From NCBI GenBank assembly GCA_903898855.1, contig CAIUHB010000117.1, positions 1-7,571 of the forward strand: a DNA stretch of 7,571 bases, in the 5' to 3' direction. Origin of the DNA: an uncultured Actinomycetes bacterium. GTDB lineage: Bacteria; Actinomycetota; Actinomycetes; Nanopelagicales; Nanopelagicaceae. The notes beneath the pieces are model-generated. The model ran no database searches. It was not told the origin of the DNA and saw nothing but the letters and a program-made list of their open reading frames with translations. Position numbers and translations under genes: made by a program. Shown one piece after another: positions 1 through 5,438 of this stretch; position 1 is the first letter of the stretch; each line of letters starts with the position of its first letter.

Positions 1-550
1 AGGTTCCCGAGACATTCACTGTTGCCTGAGCTAAAAGAGTTCCAGAAATTGGTTGTCCGGTTCCATTGAGATAGGTACGTGCGAGCGCGCCACCATCAGA
101 GGCAAGATTTCCTTGCGGAACTGGATTAGGCAGTACAACCTGAAGCACTGTTGCCGATGGATCACTTCCCAATGGAAGTTCTGCAGCGGTGCCGTTGATT
201 AAGCGAATACGTAATTTATCGCCGGCGCACGCCTGTAAATCTATATTTGAGATGGTTATTGCGCGCACTCTAAAAAATCCTGCAGATGAATCCTGCGCAG
301 TAGGAGCGGCATGCCATTCTTCACCCATTGCAACAAATACTTGTTGATCACATGCAACTGCCTGTTGTGAACCTTGACCGAAAACTAAATTTCCATTTCC
401 CACCGTCACGCTCGCGGCAAAAGTTGTGAGCATGAATGGAATTACTGCAACAAGTGCAACACCAAAAATAATTTTAGATTTAAAACGACCAGCGCCACCG
501 AAATCAGACGTGACTCGACCACTTAGTGGTGAATCTAATCCGCCGGCCAC
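1..550 (-). CDS. Secreted or membrane-anchored protein of unknown function (N-terminal part, runs off left edge)
   Basis: An open frame of 183 codons reads on the minus strand from a GTG at 550 to the window edge with no stop. An AGGAG ribosome-binding site (556-560) lies 5 nt before this GTG. An alternative in-frame GTG at 554-556 overlaps that site and is therefore less likely. Residues 1-26 form a fairly long polar N-region ending in basic residues (RFKSK), residues 27-44 are hydrophobic (IIFGVALVAVIPFML), and FAAS at 44-47 could be a signal peptidase site. The rest (48-183) is rich in Gly, Val, Thr and Asn with alternating polar and apolar residues, as in an exported beta-sheet protein. 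It has two Cys (67 and 108) that could form a disulfide. I do not recognise the family. It lies downstream of another single-pass exported protein and an O-antigen-ligase-like gene, suggesting an envelope or surface role, which is inference only. The C-terminus is outside the window. Confidence 0.75.
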   Translation of the reverse strand, partial: MAGGLDSPLSGRVTSDFGGAGRFKSKIIFGVALVAVIPFMLTTFAASVTVGNGNLVFGQGSQQAVACDQQVFVAMGEEWHAAPTAQDSSAGFFRVRAITISNIDLQACAGDKLRIRLINGTAAELPLGSDPSATVLQVVLPNPVPQGNLASDGGALARTYLNGTGQPISGTLLAQATVNVSGT

Positions 551-600
551 AGGCACTCCTATTCGTTAAAGTCAATCTTCGTTAAATTACATCCTGATAA

Positions 601-626
601 GACCTAGTAAAACTTGGGTCTAGGCC
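601..626 (-). terminator. Weak hairpin after the Ser/Thr-rich exported protein gene, possible terminator
   Basis: GACCTAG (601-607) and CTAGGCC (620-626) pair as a 7-bp stem with one G-U pair around a 12-nt loop. The hairpin sits in the 124-bp gap between the stop at 675 and the next minus-strand start at 550. On the minus strand it is followed only by TTATCAGG, so the U-tract is poor. It may be a weak terminator or simply leader structure for the gene starting at 550. No convincing promoter for that gene could be picked out in the gap. Confidence 0.25.
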
Positions 627-674
627 GCCAAGATTAGCCAGAGCTAGACGGGAATACAAGCGAGGCTCTCACCC

Positions 675-1481
675 CTAGTTCTTGAGCTTGACTGCGCCCT
701 CGCCCTTGGAAATAGCCAAGTCCAGAGCTCGGAAAGCGAAACCGGCGGAATTGGTGGCGGCCGAGCAGAACCCTGGTTCGATGCCAGGGGCGCTCATGGC
801 TACAAAGGAGAGGCTGGCGCTTTTGCCAGCGATACCGCCACTGGTGGAGTAAGCCACTGTGCCACCGAGTGAGTTAAATAGAGCGAGCGCATCGGCAGTC
901 TTACCCGAAATCCGAAGGTTTCCTGAGAGATCGCCACCCAAAAGCAAGGAATCACTCACTGCCGCATCTGCAATTCGCTTATTGAGGGTATCAAAACGAA
1001 GGTTGGAGCCAGAAAGGCAGATAAGTGAGAACTCAGATCCGCTTGCCGATAGAGATGGCAAGGTTCCCATTAAAGCGCGAGGGTCCACGGCGATTGAAGC
1101 CGGAGCGTGGATTACAAAGTGAGGCTGTTTGACCAAAGGCGCTGCAACCGTGGCCGAGGTTGAATCAGAAAGTGAGCTTGGGAGCGGTGAGCTACTGGAA
1201 TTGGGGCCGGCCGAGGGAATCGCGGTAAGGGTGTCAGTGCTTGTGTCTGTCAACGAGCCGACCGTGCCGGAATCAAGTGGAAGTACATCTGAAATTGGCG
1301 CAATTTGATCGGATTGCGCGTTAAGGTCCTGAGCGTTGGTGGGAACAAAGGTAGCTATGAAGAGCGCGATGAATCCCAGGAATGCCGCTCGAGTAACTAG
1401 CTGCATGGAGCGACTTTGACCATGCATCAGGTAATCAACTCGAGCCTTAGCTGAGTCAATGATGCGGTCAAGAGCGGACAT
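675..1481 (-). CDS. Single-pass exported protein with Ser/Thr-rich linker, unknown function
   Basis: The product has 268 residues. Residues 1-31 are a charged cytoplasmic-looking N-region, and 32-47 are a hydrophobic helix (AAFLGFIALFIATFV). The helix is followed by PTNAQD, so it is either an uncleaved anchor or a signal peptide cut near NA-Q. Residues about 70-112 are a low-complexity Ser/Thr/Pro/Ala linker, typical of an extended, possibly O-glycosylated stalk. Residues about 118-268 look like a small folded domain with two Cys (155 and 239) that could form an extracytoplasmic disulfide. Ala/Gly/Ser-rich strands and a putative helix (TADALALFNSL) suggest an alpha/beta fold, but I do not recognise the family. 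The ATG at 1481 is the only sensible start; AGAGAGG overlapping the upstream stop is a distant (13-nt) ribosome-binding site. The gene lies 18 bp after the O-antigen-ligase-like gene and is almost certainly cotranscribed with it. Confidence 0.8.
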   Translation of the reverse strand: MSALDRIIDSAKARVDYLMHGQSRSMQLVTRAAFLGFIALFIATFVPTNAQDLNAQSDQIAPISDVLPLDSGTVGSLTDTSTDTLTAIPSAGPNSSSSPLPSSLSDSTSATVAAPLVKQPHFVIHAPASIAVDPRALMGTLPSLSASGSEFSLICLSGSNLRFDTLNKRIADAAVSDSLLLGGDLSGNLRISGKTADALALFNSLGGTVAYSTSGGIAGKSASLSFVAMSAPGIEPGFCSAATNSAGFAFRALDLAISKGEGAVKLKN

Positions 1482-1499
1482 ACTGCGAAATATACCTCT

Positions 1500-3308
1500 C
1501 TACTTGCTCGATGAAGTAGTAGCCGAGGGGCTCGATGAAGTGCTTGGAGATTTCGTAAATTCAATCATCCCAATCTTCTCCATCTGAATAACAATTTGGC
1601 GCTTGAGCGCTTCGTTTCCAACCTTGTAGGCATAGAAGTTTGCCGCCTGCAAGAAATCTGCTCGTGATGGTGAGATTTTTTCCAGGGCGAATATCTGTTT
1701 GCCCATCGCATTCATATCATTGCGATTGTATGCCTCTTTGGCGAGGAAAAGTCGAGGACCTGGGCAACGAGGGTGATCATCGATGACCTGCTGAGCATAG
1801 GTATCTAGAACTTTGCTCCCCTGGTTTTGGAGCATGAAATATCCAGCATCAAAGTACATCGAGCACGGTAGATAGCCATTGGATGTGTAGTGAACCTGAG
1901 TTTTTGGATTTGAGGCATGCTTCTCAAGAGCGTTGAGAAATGTGAGCGATGCGGATGTGAAATTCACGCCAACGAATAGTGAGACCACTAGAGCCAGGCC
2001 AGTGAAATATCTAATTCCTTGAAAATTCCAATAAACCTGTGGTGGAACGGCGTTCGCCTTTGGTACACAGTAAGCCTTGCCGATGACGAATCCCGCAATT
2101 CCCCAGAATAAGTATTTATTAGGGATTGTGATTGGGCTTACCGCTGAGTTTGTAAGGAACACAAAGGCAAAGAGCAGCAAAGCCAAATATTGCTTTTTCT
2201 TCTCTGGCTCTCGATCAATAATGATGAGGAATGAGCGGATCAAAGCGGCTATCAGAAGAACTAATACAGCGACTCCAACAATTCCGAGAGTTGCCAGTGA
2301 TTGCACAGTTGCCGAGTGAGCATCATTCGAAAGGATTGTGGGGAATTGTTTAACTGAGTCAATAGTTCGATATTGCTCATAGAAATTTCCATATTGATCT
2401 GGTCCAACGCCAAAAATCGGATTATGTAAAAAGGTATTAAGCGCTGCAACCCAGAACTGTCCACGAATTTTTACTTGTGCATCATTTCCTAATACCGGAA
2501 TGAATTTGCCCAGAAACGGCATTAGGAATATGCCTTCAATCCAGATGATGAACGCAATCGTCGTAAATGCAGACCTGGCGTTGAGGGAGAGGTTTCGCTT
2601 AGGAAGTTTCTTCCAACCATAACTTGCTGCAATGGCGATAAGTGCAATAGCAATATCTACGTAAGCCTGTCGGCGCCCGGCAAGCCACAATGAGTAAACC
2701 GAGCTAGCTGTACCGAGTGCGAGAATTACCTTAGTGCGAAGCGTGGAATTAATTAAGATATATAAGACAAGCGGGAAAGCGGTTCCCAAAAGCGCGGCAA
2801 AGAAATCTTGATTTCCAAGTGTGCTTGTGACGCCGGTATCGCCGGGAAGTGTAAAGAATTTGTAGAACTGAAGGATTCCAATTGTCGAGACCACCCAGAC
2901 ACCGAGCAGGTAGATCGAAATCAATCTGCGAACTTGGATTTCAGTGAACTGACTATGGAAAATTGCCACAACTAATAAACAGAGAAGTGAAACCAGGCCA
3001 GCATGTCTACCCGTATCTCCCGTGAGTGATGCAATCGGATCATTGCTAAATAAAGTTGAAATTAAGGCAACGCCAAGTAAGAGCCAGATAATTTGAACTA
3101 CTCGGCCAGAGAAGAGAAATCGCCCTGGCTTAAGCAAGATAAATGCACCAAAGAGGGTTGCAATCAATATGAAAGTTACGAATTCGGGTGCGCCATTCTT
3201 ATCGAAGGCGTGCGGGAATATGGAGTTCGGGATGTGGACTACGGCCAGGAGGATGAAGAGCGCTCCGGTAGCAAGGACGAGGCGATTCTCTCTTATCTTC
3301 TGCAACAT
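1500..3308 (-). CDS. O-antigen ligase/Wzy-like polytopic membrane protein with extracytoplasmic C-terminal domain
   Basis: This 602-residue protein has about a dozen hydrophobic segments between residues 10 and 452. The central part matches the Wzy_C (O-antigen ligase/polymerase) pattern: a GRRQAYV stretch (211-217) after a membrane helix, then a large loop with IRGQFWVAALNTFLHNPIFG (281-300), GVGPDQYGNFYEQY, and NDAHSATVQSLATLGIVG (328-345) leading into the next helix. H331 lies where this family has its conserved loop histidine. Proteins of this family polymerise or transfer lipid-linked glycans at the outer face of the membrane, onto lipid, glycan or protein Ser/Thr. Residues about 455-585 form a soluble, helix-rich, TPR-like tail with two Cys (482 and 515), and 587-601 is a Ser/Thr/Pro tail. 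The exact acceptor cannot be told from sequence. There is no Shine-Dalgarno before the ATG; TATACT lies 7 nt upstream, suggesting a leaderless start. The gene following 18 bp downstream encodes a Ser/Thr-rich exported protein. Confidence 0.85.
   Translation of the reverse strand: MLQKIRENRLVLATGALFILLAVVHIPNSIFPHAFDKNGAPEFVTFILIATLFGAFILLKPGRFLFSGRVVQIIWLLLGVALISTLFSNDPIASLTGDTGRHAGLVSLLCLLVVAIFHSQFTEIQVRRLISIYLLGVWVVSTIGILQFYKFFTLPGDTGVTSTLGNQDFFAALLGTAFPLVLYILINSTLRTKVILALGTASSVYSLWLAGRRQAYVDIAIALIAIAASYGWKKLPKRNLSLNARSAFTTIAFIIWIEGIFLMPFLGKFIPVLGNDAQVKIRGQFWVAALNTFLHNPIFGVGPDQYGNFYEQYRTIDSVKQFPTILSNDAHSATVQSLATLGIVGVAVLVLLIAALIRSFLIIIDREPEKKKQYLALLLFAFVFLTNSAVSPITIPNKYLFWGIAGFVIGKAYCVPKANAVPPQVYWNFQGIRYFTGLALVVSLFVGVNFTSASLTFLNALEKHASNPKTQVHYTSNGYLPCSMYFDAGYFMLQNQGSKVLDTYAQQVIDDHPRCPGPRLFLAKEAYNRNDMNAMGKQIFALEKISPSRADFLQAANFYAYKVGNEALKRQIVIQMEKIGMIEFTKSPSTSSSPSATTSSSK
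1506..1541 (-). repeat. 12-bp in-frame direct repeat in the Ser/Thr tail of the ligase-like gene
   Basis: GCTCGATGAAGT occurs at 1506-1517 and again at 1530-1541, with starts 24 bp (8 codons) apart. On the coding strand each copy reads ACTTCATCGAGC (Thr-Ser-Ser-Ser), giving the STSSSPSATTSSSK end of the protein. The identical codons suggest a short local duplication that lengthened the tail. Confidence 0.7.
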
Positions 3309-3315
3309 ATAGATA

Positions 3316-3321
3316 AGTATA
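3316..3321 (-). promoter_or_regulatory. Probable -10 element of a leaderless promoter for the ligase-like gene
   Basis: On the minus strand TATACT lies exactly 7 nt before the ATG at 3308, so transcription should begin at or next to the start codon. There is no Shine-Dalgarno sequence there, in keeping with a leaderless mRNA. No good -35 is visible (TAAACC at 17-bp spacing). The promoter lies within the 33-bp gap after the methyltransferase stop, so the ligase gene could be transcribed both on its own and by read-through. Confidence 0.5.
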
Positions 3322-3337
3322 AGTCGAAACCGACTTA
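3320..3337. repeat. Perfect 7-bp inverted repeat between methyltransferase stop and ligase-like start
   Basis: TAAGTCG (3320-3326) and CGACTTA (3331-3337) are perfect complements around a 4-nt loop. The repeat abuts and slightly overlaps the -10 element of the ligase-like gene. It could be an operator, or a hairpin in read-through RNA from the methyltransferase gene. It has no U-run on the minus strand, so it is not a classic terminator. Confidence 0.55.
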
Positions 3338-3341
3338 GGGT

Positions 3342-4544
3342 TTATTTCAGCACAACTCCCAGCTCGGCCGAGAGGGATTGAGCCAGCTTTGGCGCAAAGC
3401 CCCACTCGCTTATAAGAGATGTATAGCGCTGGATATCTAATTGATCGGGTTTAGCGCCAGTCTTTACCGCGCGAATCATCAAATTGCGAGGCGTGTGCTC
3501 TCCCCCAACGAATTCAATCGCCTCAACGCGATACCCCAAAAGGCGAAGAATCTGGCAGCGGATGGAATCAGTGAGGATATCCCCGAGTCTTTCTTTGAGC
3601 AGGCCTTGCTTGGTGACCAATGACCAAGGTTCGGGAATTGATTGCATCTGACTCTGAAGATCGTGGTGACAACATGGCGCTGCCAAAATAAGTCCGGCGC
3701 CATTCTTTACCGCCCAAGCAAGCGCGTCATCAGTTGCGGTGTCACAGGCATGCAAGGCGATCGCCACATCAACTTCTGTCTTGGTGGTGGCAGCAATTTC
3801 TTCTGCACGAAATTCAATACTTTCTTCAATTCCCAGTTTCTTCGCGATGCCAGCGTTGCGCGCTCTGGACTCTTCCCGCACGTCAATGCCAACAACATGA
3901 ACTGGCTTTTCATGTTTGCGAAGGTATTGATGCGCAGCAAAAGTTAGGTATGCATGGCCACAACCAAGATCGACAATCTCGAGTGGATCGCTGGCGCTGG
4001 GTTGCTTTAACTGACCAGCGGAAATTGCAGCTTCAACTGTTGGTGCAAGTAAGCGCAAGAACTCCTCGACTTGTTTAAATTTATCTTGGCGCGAAGGTCT
4101 GATATGTCCAGCCGAATCCGAAATCCCAATTTCAATAAGATAAGGATCTGCCGAATCAAGTAGGCGGACCTTCTTCTTATCGTGAGCTAAATCTTGAACG
4201 CGCTCCCCTTTAGTTTCATGAACCATCGCCTCACCTTTTTTGGTTATGCGAATGGAGAAGGAGCCATATGTGGAGTCCACCAAAATATTGGCAAAACCCG
4301 AAGCGAGAAGTTCTGTGAGCGCAGGGTCCTTTGGCTCATAATTCTTTGTTGTAGTTCGAACTCCATCATTACCCATCGTTTGGATGAATATTCCGGACTT
4401 TAAGGAAACCGGTTTGAGATCAACTCGCTCAAGAGGTTGCTCCATATTGCGTCGCCGACCAGAAAGTACCGCACGCACAAATGTCTCGGTATCGGAAATT
4501 CGCGCTGCCGCGGTTTGGAGTGCCGCTTCTAGATCAATGGCCAC
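3342..4544 (-). CDS. Class I SAM-dependent methyltransferase (Methyltransf_32/METTL25-like)
   Basis: The product has 400 residues. The C-terminal half is a Rossmann-type methyltransferase: motif I EIVDLGCGHAYLTF (189-202), an acidic residue at the end of strand 2 in VVGIDVREESRARN (D221), ALHACDTATDDAL (263-275), and APCCHHDL (289-296). The LHACD and PCCHH pair is characteristic of the Methyltransf_32 group that includes eukaryotic METTL25-type proteins, whose bacterial substrates are not well defined; RNA is a reasonable guess but unproven. The N-terminal half (1-150) contains a separate alpha/beta region with ITKKGEAMVHETK, and DKFKQVEEFLRLL (154-166) leads into the catalytic domain. The start is a GTG directly after the TAA of the oxidoreductase gene, with zero spacing. 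An AGAGG site 5 nt before the GTG lies inside the end of that gene, so the two are translationally coupled in one operon. Confidence 0.85.
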   Translation of the reverse strand: MAIDLEAALQTAAARISDTETFVRAVLSGRRRNMEQPLERVDLKPVSLKSGIFIQTMGNDGVRTTTKNYEPKDPALTELLASGFANILVDSTYGSFSIRITKKGEAMVHETKGERVQDLAHDKKKVRLLDSADPYLIEIGISDSAGHIRPSRQDKFKQVEEFLRLLAPTVEAAISAGQLKQPSASDPLEIVDLGCGHAYLTFAAHQYLRKHEKPVHVVGIDVREESRARNAGIAKKLGIEESIEFRAEEIAATTKTEVDVAIALHACDTATDDALAWAVKNGAGLILAAPCCHHDLQSQMQSIPEPWSLVTKQGLLKERLGDILTDSIRCQILRLLGYRVEAIEFVGGEHTPRNLMIRAVKTGAKPDQLDIQRYTSLISEWGFAPKLAQSLSAELGVVLK

Positions 4545-5180
4545 TTAGACCTCTGTTAACGCTTTTGCGATTGTTGCTTCAAATACCTCAAGTGGCTGTG
4601 CGCCAGAAATTCCATATTTCATATCGACAACAAAGAATGGGACTCCATTTGCGCCAAGTTGGGCAGCAAGTTGGTGGTCAGCCTTCACCTGATCTGCGAA
4701 CTTATCTGACTCCAATAGTTCTTTCGCCTGAGCCTTATCTAGTCCAGCCTCTTCCACGATTGCCAACAGATCTTCATGGCTAAAGAGCGGCTTGGACTTC
4801 TCGAAATAACCTGAGTACATCGCCTCGAGTAGTACATCTTCCTTACCCAGCTCCTTTGCCCAAGCTAGAAGCCTGTGGGCATCGGCGGTATTTCCAGAAA
4901 GCGTGTTATCCAGTTCATAGCAAAGGCCTTCGCCATCAGCGATGGAGCAGACATTGGCCTGCATTTCGCGGACCTGATCAATATCGAGTTTGTACTTTTG
5001 TGCAAGCAATTGTGTGGTGGGGGTGGTCTCAGTGATATCTGGCTGTAATTGGAAGGCGCGATGTCGGACTTCGATGGTCGCACGGATTGCCGGCGGCACA
5101 TTGGCCAGAGCCTTTTCGAGTCGACGCTTGCCGATGAAGCACCATGGGCATACGACATCCGACCAGACATCAATAATCAT
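4545..5180 (-). CDS. DsbA/FrnE-like thioredoxin-fold oxidoreductase, cytoplasmic
   Basis: The 211-residue product fits the length of the FrnE-type DsbA family. Strand 1 IIDVWSDVV leads straight into the CPWC active site (11-14), followed by FIGKRRLEKAL, a typical FrnE/2-hydroxychromene-2-carboxylate-isomerase-like start. An all-helical insertion (about 50-170) includes AHRLLAWAKELG and SHEDLLAIVEEAGLD. The thioredoxin fold resumes at GANGVPFFVVD, with the cis-proline at P181, and ends with ISGAQPLEVFEATI. There is no signal peptide or membrane helix, so it should act on thiols or disulfides in the cytoplasm; the substrate is unknown. Extra Cys at 78 and 87 lie in the helical insertion. Transcription appears leaderless (TAGACT 6 nt before the ATG). 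It is divergent from the cysteine synthesis genes, so a thiol-related link is plausible but unproven. The methyltransferase gene follows with no gap. Confidence 0.9.
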   Translation of the reverse strand: MIIDVWSDVVCPWCFIGKRRLEKALANVPPAIRATIEVRHRAFQLQPDITETTPTTQLLAQKYKLDIDQVREMQANVCSIADGEGLCYELDNTLSGNTADAHRLLAWAKELGKEDVLLEAMYSGYFEKSKPLFSHEDLLAIVEEAGLDKAQAKELLESDKFADQVKADHQLAAQLGANGVPFFVVDMKYGISGAQPLEVFEATIAKALTEV

Positions 5181-5186
5181 GAGTGA

Positions 5187-5192
5187 AGTCTA
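5187..5192 (-). promoter_or_regulatory. Probable -10 element of a leaderless promoter for the oxidoreductase gene
   Basis: On the minus strand TAGACT fits TANNNT and ends 6 nt before the ATG at 5180. No Shine-Dalgarno sequence is seen, so the transcript is probably leaderless. No clear -35 was found. The promoter faces away from the cysteine leader promoter at 5247-5252, with the two -10 elements separated by 54 bp. Confidence 0.5.
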
Positions 5193-5235
5193 GGGCCAAG
5201 GCAAGATGCAAGCACTTCGCATTTAGCGTAAATCT

Positions 5236-5245
5236 GCTCGAGCTC
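5236..5245. promoter_or_regulatory. Overlapping palindromes just upstream of the cysteine leader -10, possible operator
   Basis: GCTCGAGC (5236-5243) is a perfect 8-bp palindrome and overlaps GAGCTC (5240-5245). They lie in the spacer immediately upstream of the TAAACT -10 at 5247, a usual place for a repressor to bind. Short palindromes arise by chance, so this is a candidate only. Confidence 0.2.
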
Positions 5246-5246
5246 T

Positions 5247-5252
5247 TAAACT
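5247..5252 (+). promoter_or_regulatory. Probable -10 element of a leaderless promoter for the cysteine leader peptide and cysK-cysE
   Basis: TAAACT fits TANNNT and ends 6 nt before the ATG at 5259, predicting a transcript that starts at the leader ORF itself. TTAGCG (5224-5229, 17-bp spacing) is the only weak -35 candidate. No better promoter was found between the leader ORF and cysK, so this is the best candidate for the whole cysteine operon. Confidence 0.55.
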
Positions 5253-5258
5253 TAAGCC

Positions 5259-5339
5259 ATGCTCGCAATCGCTAACCGCTGGTACTTCACTCGCCGCTTG
5301 GTTATCGATCTTTGCCGCACCTCTGCCACTTGTTGCTGA
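5259..5339 (+). CDS. Cysteine-rich leader peptide (26 aa, leaderless), likely attenuator of cysK-cysE
   Basis: ATG at 5259 opens 26 codons ending in TGA at 5337-5339. The peptide has a basic/aromatic middle (RWYFTRRL), a core VIDLCR, and ends SATCC, with Cys at 19, 25 and 26. The last two sense codons, TGT TGC, directly precede the stop. This resembles the short leader peptides of Actinomycetota that sit before sulfur genes, which carry an R-R-x-H/V-[IV]-DL-x-R core and a Cys-rich end. Leaderless polycysteine ORFs in mycobacteria are known to act as cysteine-responsive attenuators. Here the ORF begins 6 nt after a TANNNT -10, without room for a Shine-Dalgarno, and lies 99 nt before cysK. The expected role is to sense charged tRNA-Cys: slow decoding at the terminal Cys pair would favour expression of the downstream genes. 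The sensing role is inferred; the ORF and its Cys placement are seen directly. Confidence 0.8.
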   Translation: MLAIANRWYFTRRLVIDLCRTSATCC

Positions 5340-5432
5340 GGCCTCTCCTTCGCGCTCGGGCCACTTGCAGGCCAAAAGTTTTATTCAATACTTATTAGCA
5401 ATTCCATCGATATCAATTTACAAAAATAGGAG
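5340..5432 (+). promoter_or_regulatory. Candidate attenuator region between leader peptide and cysK: anti-Shine-Dalgarno and alternative stems
   Basis: CTCCT (5345-5349), five nt after the leader stop, is complementary to the cysK ribosome-binding site AGGAG (5428-5432). GGCCT (5340-5344), adjacent to it, can instead pair with AGGCC (5369-5373). GCCACTTG is directly repeated at 5325-5332, overlapping the first terminal Cys codon, and at 5360-5367. A ribosome halted on the Cys codons at 5331-5336 would cover the 5340-5349 strand and leave AGGAG free. Each pairing is only 5 bp, so the switch is a model. AAAAGTTTT (5374-5382) follows the AGGCC arm but does not make a convincing intrinsic terminator. 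Confidence 0.4.
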
Positions 5433-5438
5433 CCCCAA

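Noticed and set aside
554..556. Alternative GTG start for the left-edge exported protein
   Set aside because: It overlaps the AGGAG ribosome-binding site that is correctly spaced for the GTG at 548-550.
859..1122. Plus-strand open frame opposite the Ser/Thr-rich exported protein gene
   Set aside because: It lies entirely antisense to a well-formed gene, has low-complexity basic composition and no recognisable domain or promoter.
3734..4078. Plus-strand open frame of 114 codons opposite the methyltransferase
   Set aside because: It is antisense to the conserved SAM-binding motifs, and its Gln/Leu/Arg-rich composition is what a shadow frame gives.
4865..5173. Second minus-strand frame inside the oxidoreductase gene
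   Set aside because: It overlaps the CPWC-bearing frame in another phase and has no family features.
5366..5390. TTGCAG (5366-5371) as -35 of a separate cysK promoter
   Set aside because: At 16-18 bp downstream there is no TANNNT hexamer, whereas the leader ORF has a well-placed one.
5340..5390. Intrinsic terminator in the cysK leader
   Set aside because: The GGCCT/AGGCC stem is 5 bp with a 24-nt loop, and the T-run is separated from it by AAAAG, so it does not look like a working terminator.
5181..5438. Riboswitch or T-box upstream of cysK
   Set aside because: No T-box consensus or SAM-riboswitch-like core was recognised; the small Cys-rich ORF explains the region better.
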